Assembly (NCBI GenBank): GCA_963726755.1
Contig: CAVSDB010000003.1
Location: 310,001-374,000 of the forward strand
Length of the DNA stretch: 64,000 nucleotides
DNA from: DATKIY01 sp963726755
Lineage (GTDB): Bacteria > Actinomycetota > Actinomycetes > JAHEKZ01
Reading direction: 5' to 3'
Below the pieces are notes generated by a model that saw nothing but the letters and a program-made list of their open reading frames with translations, made no database searches and was not told where the DNA came from. Below, piece by piece: positions 44,376-58,700 of this stretch. Both the position numbers and the translations under genes were made by a program. Within the stretch, counting starts at the first letter, position 1; each line of letters begins with the position of its first letter.

Positions 44376-44684
44376 TCAGGAGACCGGACCGCCGAAGATG
44401 TCGATGCGCTCGCCGGCAGCCACGCTCACGATGGCGCGCTTGGTGTCGTTGCGCTTGCCCCACCCAGTACGGGTACGACGACGCTTGCCCTGTCGGTTGA
44501 GAGTGTTGACGCTGATAACGGTGACACCAAAGACCTTCTCGACCGCGATCTTGATTTCGGTCTTGTTGGCATCGGGGTTCACCAAGAAGGTGTACTTGTT
44601 CTCGTCAAGCAGTCCGTAGCTCTTCTCAGAGATGACCGGTGCGAGCAGCACGTCACGAGGGTCCTTCTGAATCACGGTGCTCAT
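44376..44684 (-). CDS. rplW: 50S ribosomal protein L23
   Basis: 102 residues. DPRDVLLAPVISEKSYGLLDENKYTFLVNPDANKTEIK-type start and RTRTGWGKRNDTKRAIVSV. L23 sits at the tunnel exit and binds trigger factor. Its ATG overlaps the true rplD stop as ATGA. Confidence 0.97.
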   Translation of the reverse strand: MSTVIQKDPRDVLLAPVISEKSYGLLDENKYTFLVNPDANKTEIKIAVEKVFGVTVISVNTLNRQGKRRRTRTGWGKRNDTKRAIVSVAAGERIDIFGGPVS

Positions 44685-45378
44685 GCGGTTGCCTCCTCGG
44701 CCGCTGCGCGCCTGCTTCAGACTCGGTAGCCACGGCCTTCACTGACTTCCCACGCACCGGTCCAGCCAGCAGTGCCTCGAGCGAAGCCTCGGTGAAGACC
44801 ACGTCATCGCTGACGAGGACGTCGTAGGTGTTGAGTTGGTCTGGCGCCACGAGGTGGAACCGCGGAACGTTGCGCAGGCTCTTCCACGCGACGTCGTTGT
44901 CACGCTCGATGACGATCAGCACGTTTCGGCGATCGGTCAGACCCTTCACAACCGCTGTGGCCGACTTGGTCGATGGTGCGTCACCGTCGATCAGCGAACT
45001 GACGACGTGGATGCGACCTTCGCGAGCCCGGTCCGAAAGGGCTCCGCGCAAAGCGGCAGCCTTCATCTTCTTCGGGGTGCGCTGGTCGTACAACCGGGGC
45101 GTCGGGCCATGGGCGACACCGCCGCCTGCGTAGTGCGGCGCGCGGATCGAACCCTGACGGGCGCGACCGGTGCCCTTCTGGCGGTACGGCTTGCGGCCAC
45201 CACCGGCAACCTCGCCACGAGTCTTGGTGGATGCGGTGCCTTGACGTGCGGCAGCCAACTGGCCGACGACGACCTGGTGAATCAGGGGGATGTTGACCTG
45301 GACGTCAAAGATCTCGGCTGGCAACTCGACCGTGCCGGACTTCTTGCCAGCCGGTGAGGTGATGTCGACGGTGCTCAC
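44681..45378 (-). CDS. rplD: 50S ribosomal protein L4, frameshift near the C-terminus
   Basis: About 231 residues. The tunnel loop region is TRGEVAGGGRKPYRQKGTGRARQGS. Near 44708 a base is missing; the conserved ending (AEEATA then stop) lies in the neighbouring frame and overlaps the rplW start. Read without correction the frame runs on to 44653 with an implausible Arg/Pro tail. L4 also represses its own operon in some bacteria. Confidence 0.92.
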
Positions 45379-46026
45379 TGCACGACTCCCTTCACGGCGG
45401 ACTTAACAAAGACGAGAGTGCCGTTGGGGCCGGGGATAGCTCCCTTGATCAGCAGCAGGCCCTGCTCGGTGTCGACCGAGTGCACGGTCAGGTTCTGGAC
45501 GGTCACGGTGTCGCCACCCATGCGACCAGCCATGCTCAGGCCCTTGAAGACGCGGCTTGGCGTGGAGCCGGCGCCGATCGAGCCTGGCTTGCGGTGGTTG
45601 CGCTTTTGCGCCGTGGCTGGCCCAGACACCGTGGAAGTTGTGCCGCTTCATGACACCGGCGAAGCCCTTGCCCTTGGACGTGCCTGACACGTCGACGCGC
45701 TGGCCAGGTTCGAAGACATCCGGGCCAAGTTCTTGGCCGAGCGTGTACTCGCTCGCGTCGTCGGTGCGCAACTCCACCAGGTGACGACGCGGCGTTGCGC
45801 CGGATTTGGCGTAGTGACCGGCAGTTGGCTGATTGACCTTGCGTGGGTCAATGGCACCGAAGCCGAGTTGCACTGCGGCGTAGCCGTCGTTGTCGGCGGA
45901 GCGCACCTGCGTCACGACGCAGGGACCAGCCTTAACCACGGTGACCGGAACGATCTTGTTGTTCTCGTCCCACACTTGAGTCATCCCGAGCTTCTCGCCC
46001 AAGACACCCTTCACGTTCTTACTCAT
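45375..46026 (-). CDS. rplC: 50S ribosomal protein L3, one frameshift
   Basis: L3 starts VKGVLGEKLGMTQVWDENNK and is intact to KGFAGVMKRHNFHGV. Near 45631 one base is missing; the family continues SGPATAQKRNHRKPGSIGAG and ends VFVKSAVKGVVQ in the other frame. Repaired length is about 217 residues. L3 approaches the peptidyl-transferase centre. It follows rpsJ by 15 bp. Confidence 0.92.
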
Positions 46027-46041
46027 CTGGCGCGCGTCCCT

Positions 46042-46350
46042 CTACAGCTTGATCTCGATGTCGACACCGGCCGGTAGGTCGAGCCGCATGAGCGAGTCGA
46101 CGGTCTTGGGCGTGGGGTCGATGATGTCGATGAGCCGCTTGTGCGTACGCATCTCGAAGTGCTCGCGGCTGTCCTTGTACTTGTGCGGCGACCGAATGAC
46201 GACGAAGACGTTCTTCTCCGTCGGCAGCGGCACGGGGCCGGCAACCTGCGCACCCGTACGGGTCGCAGTCTCAACGATCTTCCGCGCTGAACTGTCGATG
46301 ACCTCGTGGTCATACGCCTTCAGCCGGATGCGGATCTTCTGTCCCGCCAT
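46042..46350 (-). CDS. rpsJ: 30S ribosomal protein S10
   Basis: 102 residues. MAGQKIRIRLKAYDHEVIDS, then GPVPLPTEKNVFVVIRSPHKYKDSREHFE-type core. S10 (NusE) also pairs with NusB in antitermination. It heads the S10 operon. The 276-bp gap to tuf upstream holds a leader motif (46425-46452) and a small hairpin (46594-46609), and no gene. Confidence 0.97.
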   Translation of the reverse strand: MAGQKIRIRLKAYDHEVIDSSARKIVETATRTGAQVAGPVPLPTEKNVFVVIRSPHKYKDSREHFEMRTHKRLIDIIDPTPKTVDSLMRLDLPAGVDIEIKL

Positions 46351-46424
46351 GTCGTTTCCCGAAATCCTTCTCTTCGTGTGCCGCTGGATGCACCGCCGGT
46401 GAGGGCGGCAAGGTCGTCAAGGTT

Positions 46425-46452
46425 GGCCCACCCCCGCGGTCGGGTGTGTCGC
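46425..46452 (-). promoter_or_regulatory. Conserved motif in the rpsJ leader
   Basis: On the minus strand GCGACACACCCG, then a G-rich stretch ending GGGGGTGGGCC. The same 28-nt motif (25 matches) lies at 50992-51019, in both cases 75 nt before the start codon of the operon's first gene. It may be a promoter-proximal element or RNA leader structure. Confidence 0.6.
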
Positions 46453-46593
46453 AGCAATCACGCACGCGTGCGACTGCGATTTGACCGTGGAGTGGTGTCA
46501 GCACCTAGTCAATGACCAGGCGCCGGGGAAAGGGGCCGATCCGCCGCGGATCTTGTCCACAGCACGGCCCCCTGCCCAGCAACCTCGACAGTA

Positions 46594-46609
46594 TGCCCCA
46601 GGTGGGGCA
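46594..46609. terminator. Small hairpin after tuf
   Basis: TGCCCC and GGGGCA pair in a perfect 16-bp palindrome downstream of tuf. The T-run is on the plus-strand side, so termination of tuf is only possible. Confidence 0.35.
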
Positions 46610-46626
46610 CTTTTACCGAATCGTGT

Positions 46627-47820
46627 TTACTTGTTGATCTTGGTGACGCGACCTGCGCCGACGGTGCGTCCACCCTCACGGATGGCGAACCGCAGACCGT
46701 CATCCATAGCGATCGGCTGGATGAGCGCAACGGTCATTTCGGTGTTGTCCCCCGGCATGACCATCTCGGTGCCCTCAGGAAGGGTCACCACACCAGTCAC
46801 GTCGGTGGTGCGGAAGTAGAACTGCGGACGGTAGTTGTTGAAGAACGGCGTGTGCCGGCCACCTTCGTCCTTGGACAGGATGTAAACCTGCGCCTCAAAG
46901 TCGGTGTGTGGCGTCGTGGTGCCGGGCTTCACGATGACCTGACCGCGCTCGACGTCCTCACGCTTGATGCCGCGAACGAGCAGTCCAACGTTCTCGCCAG
47001 CCTGACCCTCGTCGAGCAACTTGCGGAACATCTCGATGCCGGTGACGGTCGTCTTGGTGACAGCTTCCTTGATGCCGACGATCTCGACCTCTTCGTTGAC
47101 CTTCACAATGCCGCGTTCGATACGGCCAGTAACAACCGTGCCGCGACCGGTGATGGTGAAGACGTCCTCGACGGGCATGAGGAACGGCTTTTGAGTCTCG
47201 CGCTCGGGAGTCGGGATCGACTCGTCGACCGCGTTCATCAGCTCCATGATCTTCTCGCCCCACTCGGCGTCGCCCTCAAGGGCCTTGAGCGCCGACACAC
47301 GCACGACGGGAATGTCATCGCCGGGGTACTCGTACTCACTGAGAAGTTCGCGTACCTCGAGCTCAACGAGTTCGAGGATCTCCTCGTCGTCGACCATGTC
47401 GGCCTTGTTGAGCGCCACGACGATCGAAGGCACGCCGACCTGACGAGCAAGCAGCACGTGCTCCTTGGTCTGCGGCATCGGGCCGTCAGTAGCCGCGACC
47501 ACGAGAATCGCGCCGTCCATCTGCGCCGCACCAGTGATCATGTTCTTGATGTAGTCGGCGTGACCAGGGCAGTCGACGTGTGCGTAGTGACGCGCCTCAG
47601 TCTGGTACTCGACGTGTGCGATCGAGATCGTGATCCCGCGCTCACGCTCTTCGGGTGCCTTGTCGATCTGGTCGAACGCCGAGGCATCGTTGAGTGTGGG
47701 GTATTTGTCGTGCAGCACCTTGGTGATCGCCGCGGTCAGAGTCGTCTTACCGTGGTCGATATGGCCAATGGTGCCGATGTTGACGTGCGGTTTGGTCCGC
47801 TCGAACTTGGCCTTCGCCAC
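46627..47820 (-). CDS. tuf: Elongation factor Tu
   Basis: 397 residues. GTPase motifs: GHIDHGKTTL (P-loop), DCPGHADY (switch II), NKADMVDD (specificity). KFERTKPHVNIGTIGHIDHG is the family start and the C-terminal REGGRTVGAGRVTKI closes it. It delivers aminoacyl-tRNA to the ribosome. It is the last gene of the str operon, 86 bp after fusA. Confidence 0.98.
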   Translation of the reverse strand: MAKAKFERTKPHVNIGTIGHIDHGKTTLTAAITKVLHDKYPTLNDASAFDQIDKAPEERERGITISIAHVEYQTEARHYAHVDCPGHADYIKNMITGAAQMDGAILVVAATDGPMPQTKEHVLLARQVGVPSIVVALNKADMVDDEEILELVELEVRELLSEYEYPGDDIPVVRVSALKALEGDAEWGEKIMELMNAVDESIPTPERETQKPFLMPVEDVFTITGRGTVVTGRIERGIVKVNEEVEIVGIKEAVTKTTVTGIEMFRKLLDEGQAGENVGLLVRGIKREDVERGQVIVKPGTTTPHTDFEAQVYILSKDEGGRHTPFFNNYRPQFYFRTTDVTGVVTLPEGTEMVMPGDNTEMTVALIQPIAMDDGLRFAIREGGRTVGAGRVTKINK

Positions 47821-47906
47821 TGGAGTCCTCCTCTGGACTGTTGCTAACTACGCCGTACGACGTACGTCTGCTGGTTGGTTTGGTTACTTGTCAGTGACGT
47901 CGGACG

Positions 47907-50009
47907 TCACTCGCCTCGCACTTTCGCAATAATCTCCGTCGCCACGTTCCCAGGAACCTGCGCATAGGAGTCGAACTGCATCGAGTACGACGCCCGACCC
48001 TGGGTCTTGCTCCGCAGGTCGCCGACGTATCCGAACATCTCCGAGAGCGGCACCATCGCCTGCACGATCCGAGCGCCGGAACGCTCGTCCATGGACTGGA
48101 TGTGGCCACGACGGGAGTTGAGGTCGCCGATGACGTCGCCCATGAAGTCTTCAGGCGTGATGACCTCGACGGACATCATCGGTTCGAGCAGGACCGGCTT
48201 GGCGCGCTTGGCAGCTTCCTTGAACGCCATCGAACCGGCAATCTTGAAGGCAAGTTCTGACGAGTCAACGTCGTGGTAGGCGCCATCTCGCAGCGTTACC
48301 TTGATGTCAACCAGCGGGTAGCCGGCTAGGACGCCGTACTCCATGGCTTCTTGCGCACCAGCGTCCACGCTGGGGATGTACTCGCGGGGGATGCGTCCAC
48401 CGCTGATCTTGTTGACGAACTCGTAACCGCTCTCGGCGCCTTCACCCAACGGCTCGATATCGATCTGCACCTTGGCGAACTGACCGGACCCACCTGTTTG
48501 CTTCTTGTGGGTGTAGTCGACCTTCTCGACCTTGGCGGTGATCGTCTCGCGGTAGGCAACCTGCGGACGTCCGACGTTGGCCTCAACCCGGAACTCCCGC
48601 TTCATGCGGTCGACAAGTACTTCGAGGTGAAGCTCGCCCATGCCACCGATGATGGTCTGGCCGGTCTCTTCGTCACTGCGCACCTGGAAGGTGGGGTCTT
48701 CTTCGGCCAGTCGCTGAATTGCGGTACCCAAACGCTCCTGGTCGGCCTTCGACTTCGGCTCGATGGCCACCGAGATGACCGGGGCTGGGAACGTCATCGA
48801 CTCGAGGATCACCGGGTTGGCGTTGTCGCAGAGCGTGTCGCCGGTCGTGGTGTCCTTCAGACCCATCACGGCAACGATCTGACCGGCAATCGCTGTCGGC
48901 CGCTCTTCGCGCTTGTTCGCGTGCATCTGGAAGATCTTGCCGATGCGCTCTTTGCGGCCCTTGGTGCTGTTCAACACCGCGGTACCAGTCTCGAGCGTGC
49001 CGGAGTAGAGCCGGATGTAGGTGAGCTTGCCCAGGTGGGGGTCGCTCATGATTTTGAACGCGAGTGCAGAGAACGGCTCGTTCTCACTTGGCTTGCGATC
49101 CAAGCTCTCGGCCTCGTTGCCGACTGCGTGACCGACGATCGCGTCAACGTCGAGCGGCGATGGCAGGTAGCGGATGACGGCGTCGAGCATCGGCTGCACG
49201 CCCTTGTTCTTAAACGCCGAACCGCAGAGCACGGGAGTGAGTTTGTCGGCGAGGGTCGCACGACGAATCGCGGCGATCAGCTGTTCTTCGTTTGGCTCGT
49301 TGCCCTCGAGGTAGAGCTCCATCATCTCGTCGTCGTTCTCAGAGATGGTCTCGAGCAGCCGGTCGCGCCAGTCGCGTGCCGCCTCGGTGTGCGTGGCAGG
49401 AATCTCGACGGTCTCGTACATCTCGCCCTTTTCGGCTTCCTCGGACCAAACGAGGGCCTTCATGGCGACCAGGTCGACGACGCCACGGAAGTCAGCTTCA
49501 GCGCCAATCGGAATCTGCAGCGGAAGTGGCACAGCGTTCAGGCGCGACACGATCATGTCCACGGTGCGGTGAAACTCAGCACCAGTGCGGTCAAGTTTGT
49601 TAACGAAGCAAATACGCGGCACGTTGTAGCGGTCGGCCTGACGCCAGACCGTCTCGGACTGCGGTTCGACACCGGCGACGCCGTCGAAAACGGTTACCGC
49701 ACCGTCGAGGACCCGCAGCGAGCGCTCGACCTCGACTGTGAAGTCGACGTGCCCTGGGGTGTCGATGATGTTGATGGTGTGCCCGTCCCACTCACAGGTG
49801 GTGGCAGCGGACGTGATGGTGATGCCGCGCTCTTGTTCTTGGGGCATCCAGTCCATCGTGGCGGCGCCGTCGTGAACCTCACCGATCTTGTAGTTGATGC
49901 CGGTGTAGTACAAGATCCGCTCGGTCGTGGTGGTTTTGCCCGCGTCAATGTGCGCCATGATTCCGATGTTGCGGACCTTGGCGAGGTCAGTGGCGGTGTC
50001 GGTGGACAC
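47907..50009 (-). CDS. fusA: Elongation factor G
   Basis: 700 residues in five domains. GTPase motifs: AHIDAGKTTTTERIL, DTPGHVDF, NKLDRTGA. Domain IV carries HKKQTGGSGQFAKV, the region that reaches the decoding site. It catalyses translocation and, with RRF, ribosome recycling. Uninterrupted over 2.1 kb. Confidence 0.98.
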   Translation of the reverse strand: MSTDTATDLAKVRNIGIMAHIDAGKTTTTERILYYTGINYKIGEVHDGAATMDWMPQEQERGITITSAATTCEWDGHTINIIDTPGHVDFTVEVERSLRVLDGAVTVFDGVAGVEPQSETVWRQADRYNVPRICFVNKLDRTGAEFHRTVDMIVSRLNAVPLPLQIPIGAEADFRGVVDLVAMKALVWSEEAEKGEMYETVEIPATHTEAARDWRDRLLETISENDDEMMELYLEGNEPNEEQLIAAIRRATLADKLTPVLCGSAFKNKGVQPMLDAVIRYLPSPLDVDAIVGHAVGNEAESLDRKPSENEPFSALAFKIMSDPHLGKLTYIRLYSGTLETGTAVLNSTKGRKERIGKIFQMHANKREERPTAIAGQIVAVMGLKDTTTGDTLCDNANPVILESMTFPAPVISVAIEPKSKADQERLGTAIQRLAEEDPTFQVRSDEETGQTIIGGMGELHLEVLVDRMKREFRVEANVGRPQVAYRETITAKVEKVDYTHKKQTGGSGQFAKVQIDIEPLGEGAESGYEFVNKISGGRIPREYIPSVDAGAQEAMEYGVLAGYPLVDIKVTLRDGAYHDVDSSELAFKIAGSMAFKEAAKRAKPVLLEPMMSVEVITPEDFMGDVIGDLNSRRGHIQSMDERSGARIVQAMVPLSEMFGYVGDLRSKTQGRASYSMQFDSYAQVPGNVATEIIAKVRGE

Positions 50010-50072
50010 GGTTCGGGGTCTCCGTCGGTCGAATCGATCAGGGGCGGTGCACTGGGGTGCCGGGGTGGTGGC

Positions 50073-50543
50073 CTACCAGCGGTAGTGGGCGAAGGCCTTG
50101 TTGGACTCGGCCATCTTGTGGGTGTCCTCGCGACGCTTAACGCTGGCGCCGAGACCATTGCTGGCATCGAGGAGTTCATTCATCAGGCGCTCGGTCATGG
50201 TCTTCTCACGACGCTGCCGCGAGTACATGATCAGCCAGCGGATCGCCAGCGTGGTGCTGCGGCCCGGGCGAACCTCGACCGGAACCTGGTAGGTGGCGCC
50301 ACCAACTCGACGACTGCGGACCTCAAGGGTCGGCTTGACGTTGTCGAGCGCGCGCTTGAGGGTGACGACCGGGTCGGTGCCGGTCTTGGCGCGGCAGCCT
50401 TCGAGGGCGCCGTAGACGATGCGCTGGGCAGTCGAGCGCTTGCCGTCCACCAGGATCTTGTTGATCACCGAGGTGACGAGCGGGCTGCTGTAGACCGGGT
50501 CGGCGACGACCGGGTGCTTGGGGGCCGGGCCCTTGCGGGGCAT
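50073..50543 (-). CDS. rpsG: 30S ribosomal protein S7
   Basis: 156 residues. PRKGPAPKHPVVADPVYSSPLVTSVINKILVDGKRS-type start, and SRRVGGATYQVPVEVRPGR. S7 nucleates 3'-domain assembly and touches the E site. ATG 50543 overlaps the rpsL stop. Confidence 0.97.
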   Translation of the reverse strand: MPRKGPAPKHPVVADPVYSSPLVTSVINKILVDGKRSTAQRIVYGALEGCRAKTGTDPVVTLKRALDNVKPTLEVRSRRVGGATYQVPVEVRPGRSTTLAIRWLIMYSRQRREKTMTERLMNELLDASNGLGASVKRREDTHKMAESNKAFAHYRW

Positions 50544-50917
50544 TAGCTCTTCTCCTTCTTCGCGCCGTAGCGGCTGCGAGCCTGCTTGCGGTTCTTTACG
50601 CCCTGGGTGTCGAGCGCACCACGGATGATCTTGTAGCGGACACCGGGAAGGTCCTTCACCCGGCCACCACGAACGAGCACGATCGAGTGCTCCTGGAGGT
50701 TGTGGCCGACTCCCGGGATGTACGCCGTGACCTCGATGCCCGACGTCAGGCGGACACGGGCGACCTTGCGCAGCGCCGAGTTCGGCTTCTTGGGCGTGGT
50801 CGTGTAAACGCGCGTGCAGACGCCCCGTCGCTGGGGGCTGCCCTTGAGCGCGGGCGTCTTGGTCTTTCCGACCTTGTCCTTGCGGCCCTTGCGGACCAAC
50901 TGCTGGATGGTGGGCAC
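50543..50917 (-). CDS. rpsL: 30S ribosomal protein S12
   Basis: 124 residues. PTIQQLVRKGRKDKVGKTKTPALKGSPQRRG-type start, the decoding loops TTTPKKPNSALRK and PGVGHNLQEHSIVLVRGGRVKDLPG. The lysines linked to streptomycin sensitivity look wild type. GTG start at 50917. It heads the str operon. The 255-bp gap upstream has a leader hairpin and motif and no gene. Confidence 0.97.
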   Translation of the reverse strand: MPTIQQLVRKGRKDKVGKTKTPALKGSPQRRGVCTRVYTTTPKKPNSALRKVARVRLTSGIEVTAYIPGVGHNLQEHSIVLVRGGRVKDLPGVRYKIIRGALDTQGVKNRKQARSRYGAKKEKS

Positions 50918-50991
50918 CGCTGCGTCGTTTCCGTCCGTGTGTCGAGGTCTGGTGAATATGTCTGTTGTAGTTGGGCCGTTCCCTGCGGGAC

Positions 50992-51019
50992 GGCCCACCC
51001 CCGCAGCCGGGCGTGTCGC
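50992..51019 (-). promoter_or_regulatory. Conserved motif in the rpsL leader
   Basis: On the minus strand GCGACACGCCCG followed by a G-rich stretch ending GGGGGTGGGCC; it matches the rpsJ leader motif. A hairpin (GGGCCGTTCCC with GGGACGGCCC, about 50973-50996) follows downstream. Confidence 0.6.
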
Positions 51020-51172
51020 GCCATCTCGCGGCGCGACGCCCCGAAATTGGGAGTCGGAACATGAGGTCCATGCGGCACCTGCCGAACTACATGACGGCAC
51101 GCACGGTGGCTTGGTGTGACCCAGGCACAGGGGCTGAGCCTACCCAGTGGGTGGGCAGACGGTCAAAACGGG

Positions 51173-51598
51173 TCAACCTCCGACAGCCAGCCCGATCAAA
51201 AAGGCAACCAAGAACACGATCAACAGGCCAAACAACAGCAGATTCAACCAAGCAATGATCTTTGCTGCCTTAACCATCCCTTCGCCGGTACGGGCACCGT
51301 TTGAAGCAGCGATGGTCTTGCTAGCGCTGCTCGCAATGACGAGCGCGACGATGGCCAAGACCACCGGCAGGACGAACCAGGCGCAGATCGATAACACCAG
51401 CGCAGTAATAGCCATTCCATCGGTCTGCGGGGTCTGCGTAAACGCTTGTGGCTGCGCGGGGTATGGCTGCGCGGGATACGGCTGCGCGGCTGGCGGTGCG
51501 ACGTAAGCCGGTGGCGCGGGAGGGGGCGGTGCTGCCGGCGATGGCTGCGGAGGCTCTGAACTCGGCGGCGGGGTGTACGGGTTGTCGCTCACCGGCAC
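51173..51598 (-). CDS. Small membrane protein with Pro-rich N-terminus (DUF4190-like)
   Basis: About 141 residues. The first 60 are Pro/Ala/Tyr-rich (PYPAQPYPAQPQAF), probably cytoplasmic and disordered. Two membrane helices follow: MAITALVLSICAWFVLPVVL and AWLNLLLFGLLIVFLVAFLI, with a short polar loop. This matches DUF4190-type proteins of unknown role. The start is uncertain (GTG 51598 or 51592). It lies between rpoC and the str operon. Confidence 0.7.
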   Translation of the reverse strand: MPVSDNPYTPPPSSEPPQPSPAAPPPPAPPAYVAPPAAQPYPAQPYPAQPQAFTQTPQTDGMAITALVLSICAWFVLPVVLAIVALVIASSASKTIAASNGARTGEGMVKAAKIIAWLNLLLFGLLIVFLVAFLIGLAVGG

Positions 51599-51695
51599 AT
51601 CATGACGTACGCCAGGCGGACATTGGAGCAGGGTGGGTATGAGCAAGCCACGCCGACTGACTGCCGCCCGGGCGACGATACCGACCGAAACAACA

Positions 51696-51764
51696 CCGAG
51701 CGGTGGCCGACCGGCACTTTGGACCCCATCTTCGGGCCAAGAATGCCGGTCTGCCACCGCTCGG
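51696..51764. repeat. 69-bp palindromic repeat, copy 3
   Basis: Best-preserved copy: arms 51696-51716 and 51744-51764 match at 20 of 21 positions around a 27-nt centre. The right arm reads TGCCGGTCTGCCACCGC. It lies 9 bp beyond the rpoC stop and about 98 bp upstream of the small membrane protein. Confidence 0.75.
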
Positions 51765-51773
51765 CGAAAAGAC

Positions 51774-55643
<3,870 letters not shown>

Positions 55644-55719
55644 GTGGTTGCCGTCCTTCTTGGGTCGTCGTCAGCGAATGAGCTGGAGTGCCGATGCGGG
55701 TGTCACGTCGGCGACCCCG

Positions 55720-58700
55720 TCAGACTTCTTCGACGCTGCTCGGCTCGCGCCGGGACAGGTCGATACCGAGTTCTTCTGCTGCACGGAATACCTCGTCGTC
55801 GGTGTCGCGCATCTCGATCGACATACCGTCACTGGACAGCACCTCGACGTTGAGACAGAGCGACTGCATCTCCTTGATGAGTACCTTGAAGGACTCGGGG
55901 ATGCCCGGCTCGGGGATGTTCTCGCCCTTGACGATGGCCTCGTACACCTTGACGCGACCGAGCACATCGTCGGACTTGATGGTGAGCAACTCCTGCAGGG
56001 CATAAGCGGCGCCGTACGCCTCCAAGGCCCAGACCTCCATCTCACCGAATCGCTGACCACCGAACTGCGCCTTACCGCCGAGCGGCTGCTGGGTGATCAT
56101 CGAGTACGGACCGGTCGAGCGAGCGTGAATCTTGTCGTCGACCAGGTGGAGGAGTTTCAGGATGTAGATGTAGCCAACCGAGATCGGTTCAGGCAACGGC
56201 TCGCCGGTACGACCGTCGAACAGGTTTGCCTTACCGGTGTCACCGATCAACTGGACGCCGTCGCGGTTAGGCAACGTCGATCCGAGCAGTCCGGTGATCT
56301 CTTCCTCGCGAGCACCGTCGAAGACCGGTGTCGCGACGTTCGTGCCAGGGTCGGCAGCAAACGCGTCCTTGGGCAGGTTCGCCGCCCAGTCGGGAAGCCC
56401 GTCGACCTTCCAGCCAGTCTTGGCTACCCAGCCGAGGTGCGTTTCAAGAACCTGACCGACGTTCATTCGGCCTGGCACACCTAGCGGGTTCAGCACGACA
56501 TCCACCGGGCTGCCGTCCTCGAGGAAGGGCATGTCTTCTTCGGGGAGGATCTTGGCGATAACACCCTTGTTGCCGTGACGACCAGCCAGCTTGTCGCCCT
56601 CGGTGATCTTGCGCTTTTGAGCGACGTAGACCCGGACCAATTCGTTGACACCCGGAGGCAGTTCGTCGCCCTGCTCACGCTCGAAGACGCGGACGCCGAT
56701 GATGACGCCCGACTCACCGTGCGGCACCTTGAGTGACGTATCGCGAACTTCACGAGCCTTCTCACCGAAGATCGCGCGAAGCAACCGCTCCTCGGGGGTG
56801 AGCTCGGTCTCGCCCTTGGGCGTGACCTTGCCGACCAGGATGTCTCCGGTGCGAACCTCTGCACCGACCCGGATGATGCCGCGCTCGTCGAGGTCAGCCA
56901 GCACCTCTTCGGACACGTTGGGGATATCCCGGGTGATCTCTTCAGCACCGAGCTTGGTGTCGCGGGCGTCGACCTCGTGCTCCTCGATGTGAATCGAGGA
57001 GAGGACGTCGTCCTTGACCAGACGCTCGGAGAGGATGATCGCGTCTTCGTAGTTGTGACCTTCCCAAGGCATGAACGCCACGAGCAGGTTCTTGCCGAGT
57101 GCGAGGTCACCCTCGTCGGTACTCGGACCGTCAGCGATGACCTGACCGGTCTCAACGCGGGCGCCCTCGTCAACGATGGGCTTTTGGTTATACGAGGTGC
57201 CCTGGTTGGAGCGGGTGAACTTGGCGACGCGGTAGATGCGTTCTGAACCGTCGTCCTGCTTGATCGTGATGTGATCAGCAGATACCTCGTCAACAACACC
57301 GGATGCTTCGGCACGGATCACGTCACCGGCGTCGAACGCAGCACGAAACTCCATGCCAGTTCCGACGAGCGGAGCTTCCGGACGAAGCAGCGGCACTGCC
57401 TGACGCTGCATGTTCGAACCCATGAGCGCACGGTTGGCGTCGTCGTGCTCGAGGAACGGGATCAACGCCGTGGCGACTGACCAGATCTGTCGAGGCGAGA
57501 CGTCCATGAAGTCGACGTCCGCCGGGTGGACATAGTCGACCTCGCCACCCTTGGTACGCACCAAGACTCGCTCTTCAGCGAACCGGTTGTCGGGGCCGAG
57601 GATCTCGTTGGCCTGAGCGATGACGTGGAGGTCTTCTTCGTCAGCGGTCAGGTAGTCGATCGACTCGGTGACCTTGCCCTTGGTAACCCTGCGGTACGGG
57701 GTCTCAATGAATCCGAACGCGTTGACTCGACCGTACGTGGACAACGAGCCGATCAGACCAATGTTCGGGCCTTCTGGCGTCTCAATTGGGCACATGCGGC
57801 CGTAGTGCGACGGGTGAACGTCACGAACCTCGAAACCGGCGCGCTCACGCGACAGACCACCGGGGCCAAGCGCCGACAGACGACGCTTGTGCGTCAAGCC
57901 GGCGAGGGGGTTGGTCTGGTCCATGAACTGCGACAACTGGCTGGTACCGAAGAACTCCTTGATGGAGGCAACGACCGGCCGGATGTTGATGAGTGTCTGC
58001 GGCGTGATCGCCTCGACGTCCTGAGTGGTCATCCGCTCGCGCACGACGCGCTCCATGCGCGCCAGACCCGTGCGGACCTGGTTCTGGATGAGCTCGCCCA
58101 CGGTACGAAGACGACGGTTACCGAAGTGGTCAATGTCGTCGGTCTCGCAGCGAACGGTGCCGGTCGTCGAAACGAACTCGGTCTCGCCCGCATGCAACGC
58201 CACGATGTACTTGATGGTGGCGACGATGTCGTCCAGGGTCAGCACGTTGTCGGTCAGCGGACGCTCGAGCGCCAACTTCTTGTTGATCTTGTAGCGGCCG
58301 ACCTTCGCGAGGTCGTAACGCTTCTTGTTGAAGTAGAGGTTGTCGAGCAGGTTCTGCGCAGCCTCACGCGTGGGCGGCTCGCCTGGCCGCAACTTGCGGT
58401 AGATGTCGAGCAGCGCCTCGTCGTGCGTGGTGGTGTTGTCCTTCTCGAGCGTCTGGCGGATCGAGTCGTACTGCCCAAGCTCTTCGAGGATCTTCGCCTC
58501 GTCCCAGCCGAGCGCCTTGAGCAGCACGGTGACGTTCTGCTTGCGCTTGCGGTCAACGCGGACGCTGACGATGTCCTTCTTGTCGATCTCGAACTCGAGC
58601 CAGGCACCGCGCGACGGAATCATCTTCGCCGAGTAGAGGTCCTTGTCGGACGTCTTGTCGACGGTGCGCTCGAAGTAGACGCCCGGTGAGCGGACGAGCT

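Noticed and set aside
46594..46609. Firm tuf terminator
   Set aside because: The T-run is on the wrong side for leftward transcription; kept only as a low-confidence hairpin.
47821..47906. Palindromic TACGACGTACGTC in the fusA-tuf gap
   Set aside because: Short and of low complexity; common by chance in CpG-rich DNA.
48351..50546. 731-codon open frame on the plus strand opposite fusA and rpsG
   Set aside because: It mirrors codon structure of the highly conserved minus-strand genes, has no recognisable domain and no start context; a shadow frame.
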